DNA from: an uncultured Bacteroidales bacterium
Lineage (GTDB): Bacteria > Bacteroidota > Bacteroidia > Bacteroidales > Bacteroidaceae
DNA length: 35,912 nucleotides
Direction: 5' to 3'
Assembly: GCA_902800305.1 (NCBI GenBank)
Contig: CADCDP010000029.1
Location: 642-36,553 of the forward strand
A model generated the notes under the pieces. The model ran no database searches. It worked only from the letters and a program-made list of their open reading frames with translations, and was not told where the DNA came from. Below, piece after piece: positions 33,697-35,912 of the stretch (positions are counted from its first letter, which is position 1; every line of letters begins with the position of its first letter). The position numbers and the translations under genes were made by a program.

Positions 33697-34686
33697 ATGT
33701 CACAGAGCATCTATGCCAAAGGTGGTGATGCCGATCAGCCATTCTACCGTGGCTATCTTGGTCAGGAGCATCTGCTTGACTATGGCCTCATCAACCTCAA
33801 CGCCCGTGTTTATGACCCATTCATTGGTCGTTTCCTCTCTCCTGACCCTGTGTATGACGCCTCACGCTCCATTTTTGGCTTCAACCCGTATGTGTATGGG
33901 AATAACTGTCCAAGCGTGTATATTGACCCAGATGGGGACATCGTATGGTTGATTCCTGTAGCAGGTGGAGTAATAGGTAGTGCTTATAATCTTATCAAAA
34001 ACCGAGGGAAAATACATGATTTTTGGTCTTTCACTGGATACGCCGTGGCAGGTTTTGCTGGAGGATTTGTCGGAACATTGGCTGCCACTAGCACCGTTGG
34101 CGTATGGGCAGGAATGGGCATAGGAAGTCTTGCGGGAGGTTTTACCAGTGGAACCTTAGGAGGCTTCTTTAACAGTATAGATAAAGGATGGAACTTCAAT
34201 AATTTCTGGGGTGGATTCTGTGACTCTTACGATAGTGGAAGTATTGGAGGTAGTATTGGAGGGGGAATACAAGGTGGCTACAATGCTTTCAAACTATCTA
34301 AAGCCTCTGAGGTCAGTGTAAATATTTGGAATGGGAAAGGTCAGGAGGAAGCAAATAGAGTTTTATTACAAAAAAAGTTAAATATAAATGAAGGAGAGAT
34401 TCATCATGTAATTCCACACCAAAATAGCACATGGACTCCTAAGTACCGAGAAATTACAGACAAATATAATTTTGATTTGAATAATACATCAAATAAACTA
34501 TTTATTTCTGGTCACAAAGGAAGACATCCTATAGAGTATCATCACTGGGTTTACGATAATTTGAAAGAAATAGATTATATAGCTGCTGGAGATGAGGGTG
34601 TTTTCAGACAAATGTATTTTGAAAGAATTTATAATGGATTGAAAAATAATCCAGGAATGGTTCACAAATGGTGGTGGAATAAATAA
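33697..34686 (+). CDS. Rhs core tip with C-terminal AHH/HNH-type nuclease toxin domain
   Basis: A 329-residue chain. Residues 1-82 are the Rhs repeat-associated core end (FYRGYLGQEHLLDYGLINLN, then ARVYDPFIGRFLSPDP and the terminal YIDPDGD). Residues 83-200 are glycine-rich and hydrophobic, of the pre-toxin type. Residues 205-329 are the toxin: EIHHVIPHQ (His236/His237), DLNNTSNKLF and HKGRHPIEYHH, the pattern of AHH nucleases of the HNH/ENDO VII superfamily. The frame is open from 33619, after a TAG. The toxin end is A+T-rich. An Imm11-like gene follows 13 bases later. The barrel needed for delivery is absent, so it is an orphan or displaced tip. Confidence 0.8.
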   Translation: MSQSIYAKGGDADQPFYRGYLGQEHLLDYGLINLNARVYDPFIGRFLSPDPVYDASRSIFGFNPYVYGNNCPSVYIDPDGDIVWLIPVAGGVIGSAYNLIKNRGKIHDFWSFTGYAVAGFAGGFVGTLAATSTVGVWAGMGIGSLAGGFTSGTLGGFFNSIDKGWNFNNFWGGFCDSYDSGSIGGSIGGGIQGGYNAFKLSKASEVSVNIWNGKGQEEANRVLLQKKLNINEGEIHHVIPHQNSTWTPKYREITDKYNFDLNNTSNKLFISGHKGRHPIEYHHWVYDNLKEIDYIAAGDEGVFRQMYFERIYNGLKNNPGMVHKWWWNK

Positions 34687-34699
34687 AATACCTTATATA

Positions 34700-35266
34700 A
34701 TGAAAAAGAATTACTATAAATTATTTGCAGATTGTTATTGCAAAGGAGCAACGTGTTTACATCCCAACTCATCAATTGATGAGAAGAGATGCCATGATGG
34801 AGATGGTAAAAGTATTTCTTACATGGAAGGCTTTCGTTTCGTTTTTCCAAAAGACAATAATGATGACGAATTTCTTCCGATACTGAATAGTCTTGGTATA
34901 GATTGTAATATTGTTTCTCAACAATTTAAAGATATTGTGGAGCCATATATTACAGATTCTACAAGCATTGAATTTGTACCAGTGAAAGTATATAGTGAGA
35001 AGTATGGAGAAAGACCATATTATATTATGCATTTCTTAAAATTTGAAAATGTCATTGATTATGAAAGTTCAAAAATCATAACATATGCAGATGGCACAAA
35101 AACAGTAATGGTACCACATCTGAAACTCAATCTTATCAAAAATCTTCATTTATTTTGTGTGAATGCTGTCGGGCATATTATTATTTCAGATATATTAAAA
35201 AAAGCATTAATACGAAAAGGACTAAAATATGGTTTGGCTTTTTCAAAATCGTATATATGTGAATAA
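34700..35266 (+). CDS. Probable immunity protein, Imm11-like (DUF1629)
   Basis: A 188-residue cytosolic-looking protein with no signal peptide. Its C-terminal part (HLFCVNAVGHIIISDILKKA, then LKYGLAFSKSY) fits the end of Imm11/DUF1629 proteins, which bind and block polymorphic toxins. Its place 13 bases behind the nuclease toxin tip and the shared A+T-rich composition support pairing. The family call is by pattern only. Confidence 0.65.
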   Translation: MKKNYYKLFADCYCKGATCLHPNSSIDEKRCHDGDGKSISYMEGFRFVFPKDNNDDEFLPILNSLGIDCNIVSQQFKDIVEPYITDSTSIEFVPVKVYSEKYGERPYYIMHFLKFENVIDYESSKIITYADGTKTVMVPHLKLNLIKNLHLFCVNAVGHIIISDILKKALIRKGLKYGLAFSKSYICE

Positions 35267-35283
35267 TCATAAAAGTAAAAACA

Positions 35284-35592
35284 ATGAGAAAAACATTTTT
35301 TATTAGTATGTTCTCTTTCCTCAGCATGTCGGTATGGGCGCAGCAGGAGGTGGGCACATGGAGCATCCAGCCCAAGATTGGCTTGAATATAGCTGGCATT
35401 GTAACCTACGAAAACGAAACTGACGTGGACGGGGAGGGAGGCGTTCGATTGGCACCAGTCTTTGCCTTGGAGGCGGAATGCCAACTTGCCAGAAACTTTG
35501 CCTTGGTGGGAGGTGTACAATACTCCAATGCAGGGCGACAGCGAAAAGGGGAAGTTCTACCGCTCCAAGCTTCGGATGACCAACAAGATTGA
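35284..35592 (+). pseudogene. Outer-membrane beta-barrel protein, N-terminal part, frameshifted
   Basis: A 102-codon frame with a signal peptide (FFISMFSFLSMSVWAQ) followed by beta-barrel strand patterns (WSIQPKIGLNIAGIV, then FALVGGVQYSNAG). After NAG the frame becomes non-barrel. Removing one G from GGG at 35533-35535 joins it to the continuing frame below, giving YSNAGDSEKGKFYRSKL. It resembles the PorT/outer-membrane barrel type 2 family. Confidence 0.75.
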
Positions 35593-35912
35593 CTACATCA
35601 ACATCCCTGTGCTGGCAAAAATAGGGATTGCGAGGAATCTGGCTCTGAAGGTGGGGCTTCAGCCCTCATTCAATATTAGACACGACTTCGAGCTGAATGG
35701 ATCTAACACCGTGTACCACAATGCTGGCGATTTGTCCAAGATTGGCATTGACATCAAGAAGTTTGACCTCGCCCTGCCTGTCGGCATCGCCTACGAGTTC
35801 AACCACCACGGTGCTGCCTGTCTGGTGGCAGAGGCCAGATGGAACATCGGTCTGCTGGAAATGGCTGACGGGGCGAGTGGACACCCGAGAAACATGGTGT
35901 GGCAGCTCACAC
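35528..35912 (+). CDS. Outer-membrane beta-barrel protein, C-terminal part, partial at right edge
   Basis: This frame starts at an ATG at 35528 and stays open to the window edge. It contains TNKIDYINIPVLAKIGIARN, LALKVGLQPSFNIRHDFELN and ALPVGIAYEFN, normal strands of an outer-membrane barrel of the PorT-like group. It is the second half of the gene begun at 35284; the two are separated by a single extra base. The end lies outside the window. Confidence 0.7.
   Translation, partial: MQGDSEKGKFYRSKLRMTNKIDYINIPVLAKIGIARNLALKVGLQPSFNIRHDFELNGSNTVYHNAGDLSKIGIDIKKFDLALPVGIAYEFNHHGAACLVAEARWNIGLLEMADGASGHPRNMVWQLT

Overview
The window comes from the chromosome of a member of the Bacteroidales, most likely Prevotella or a close relative. 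Three things support this. Promoter-like sites fit the Bacteroidota pattern (TTTG, about 18-20 bases, then TAnnTTTG). The block rpsU - Xer recombinase - hpf - tRNA-Thr - tuf - tRNA-Trp - secE - nusG - rplKAJL - rpoBC has the Bacteroidales order as I recall it. The accessory proteins are Bacteroidota types: choice-of-anchor J repeats, DUF3108, TlpA-like thioredoxins, HU-like proteins and PorT-like barrels. No rRNA, CRISPR array, insertion sequence or prophage is visible.

Layout. (1) 1-2.3 kb, minus strand: a secreted protein with choice-of-anchor J repeats and, between them, two domains that look like the C-terminal domain of ribosomal protein L7/L12. Its 3' part is broken by a deletion or frameshift and runs off the left edge. 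(2) 2.7-5.4 kb, minus strand: an S41 protease, a small membrane protein and a DUF3108 protein, joined by ATGA stop/start overlaps. (3) 5.4-6.0 kb: a long imperfect inverted repeat. (4) 6.0-6.5 kb: tadA, convergent with a minus-strand group (DUF2027-like protein, RhaM, AMP-forming acyl ligase, M18 aminopeptidase) at 6.6-10.5 kb. (5) 10.6-25.9 kb, plus strand: a small membrane protein, then the translation and transcription block, ending in a bidirectional terminator behind rpoC. (6) 26.0-28.4 kb, minus strand: a large TlpA-like thioredoxin protein, divergent from an HU-like gene and a membrane-anchored TPR protein (28.7-31.4 kb). The TPR gene carries an in-frame palindromic repeat insertion. 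(7) 31.4-35.9 kb: an A+T-rich accessory region with a lipoprotein, two small secreted proteins, the displaced tip of an Rhs polymorphic toxin with an AHH/HNH-type nuclease end and an Imm11-like immunity gene, and a frameshifted outer-membrane beta-barrel gene cut by the right edge.

How the genes work together. The central block makes elongation factor Tu, tRNAs, a SecYEG subunit, the NusG elongation factor, the ribosomal stalk (L10, L7/L12, L11, L1) and the beta and beta' subunits of RNA polymerase. A strong hairpin terminator between rplL and rpoB probably sets the ratio of ribosomal protein to polymerase. The flanks are mostly cell-envelope and secreted proteins. The right end looks like a site of module exchange and decay.

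The most unusual items are the secreted protein with L7/L12-like domains, an 88-bp three-unit palindromic repeat found twice in opposite orientation (once at an operon end, once in the leader of the HU-like gene), the in-frame palindromic insertion in the TPR protein, and the orphan Rhs toxin tip with its immunity gene. Three genes show frame breaks (about 490, 33.65 kb and 35.53 kb). Those at the window edges could be assembly errors, so they should be checked against reads.
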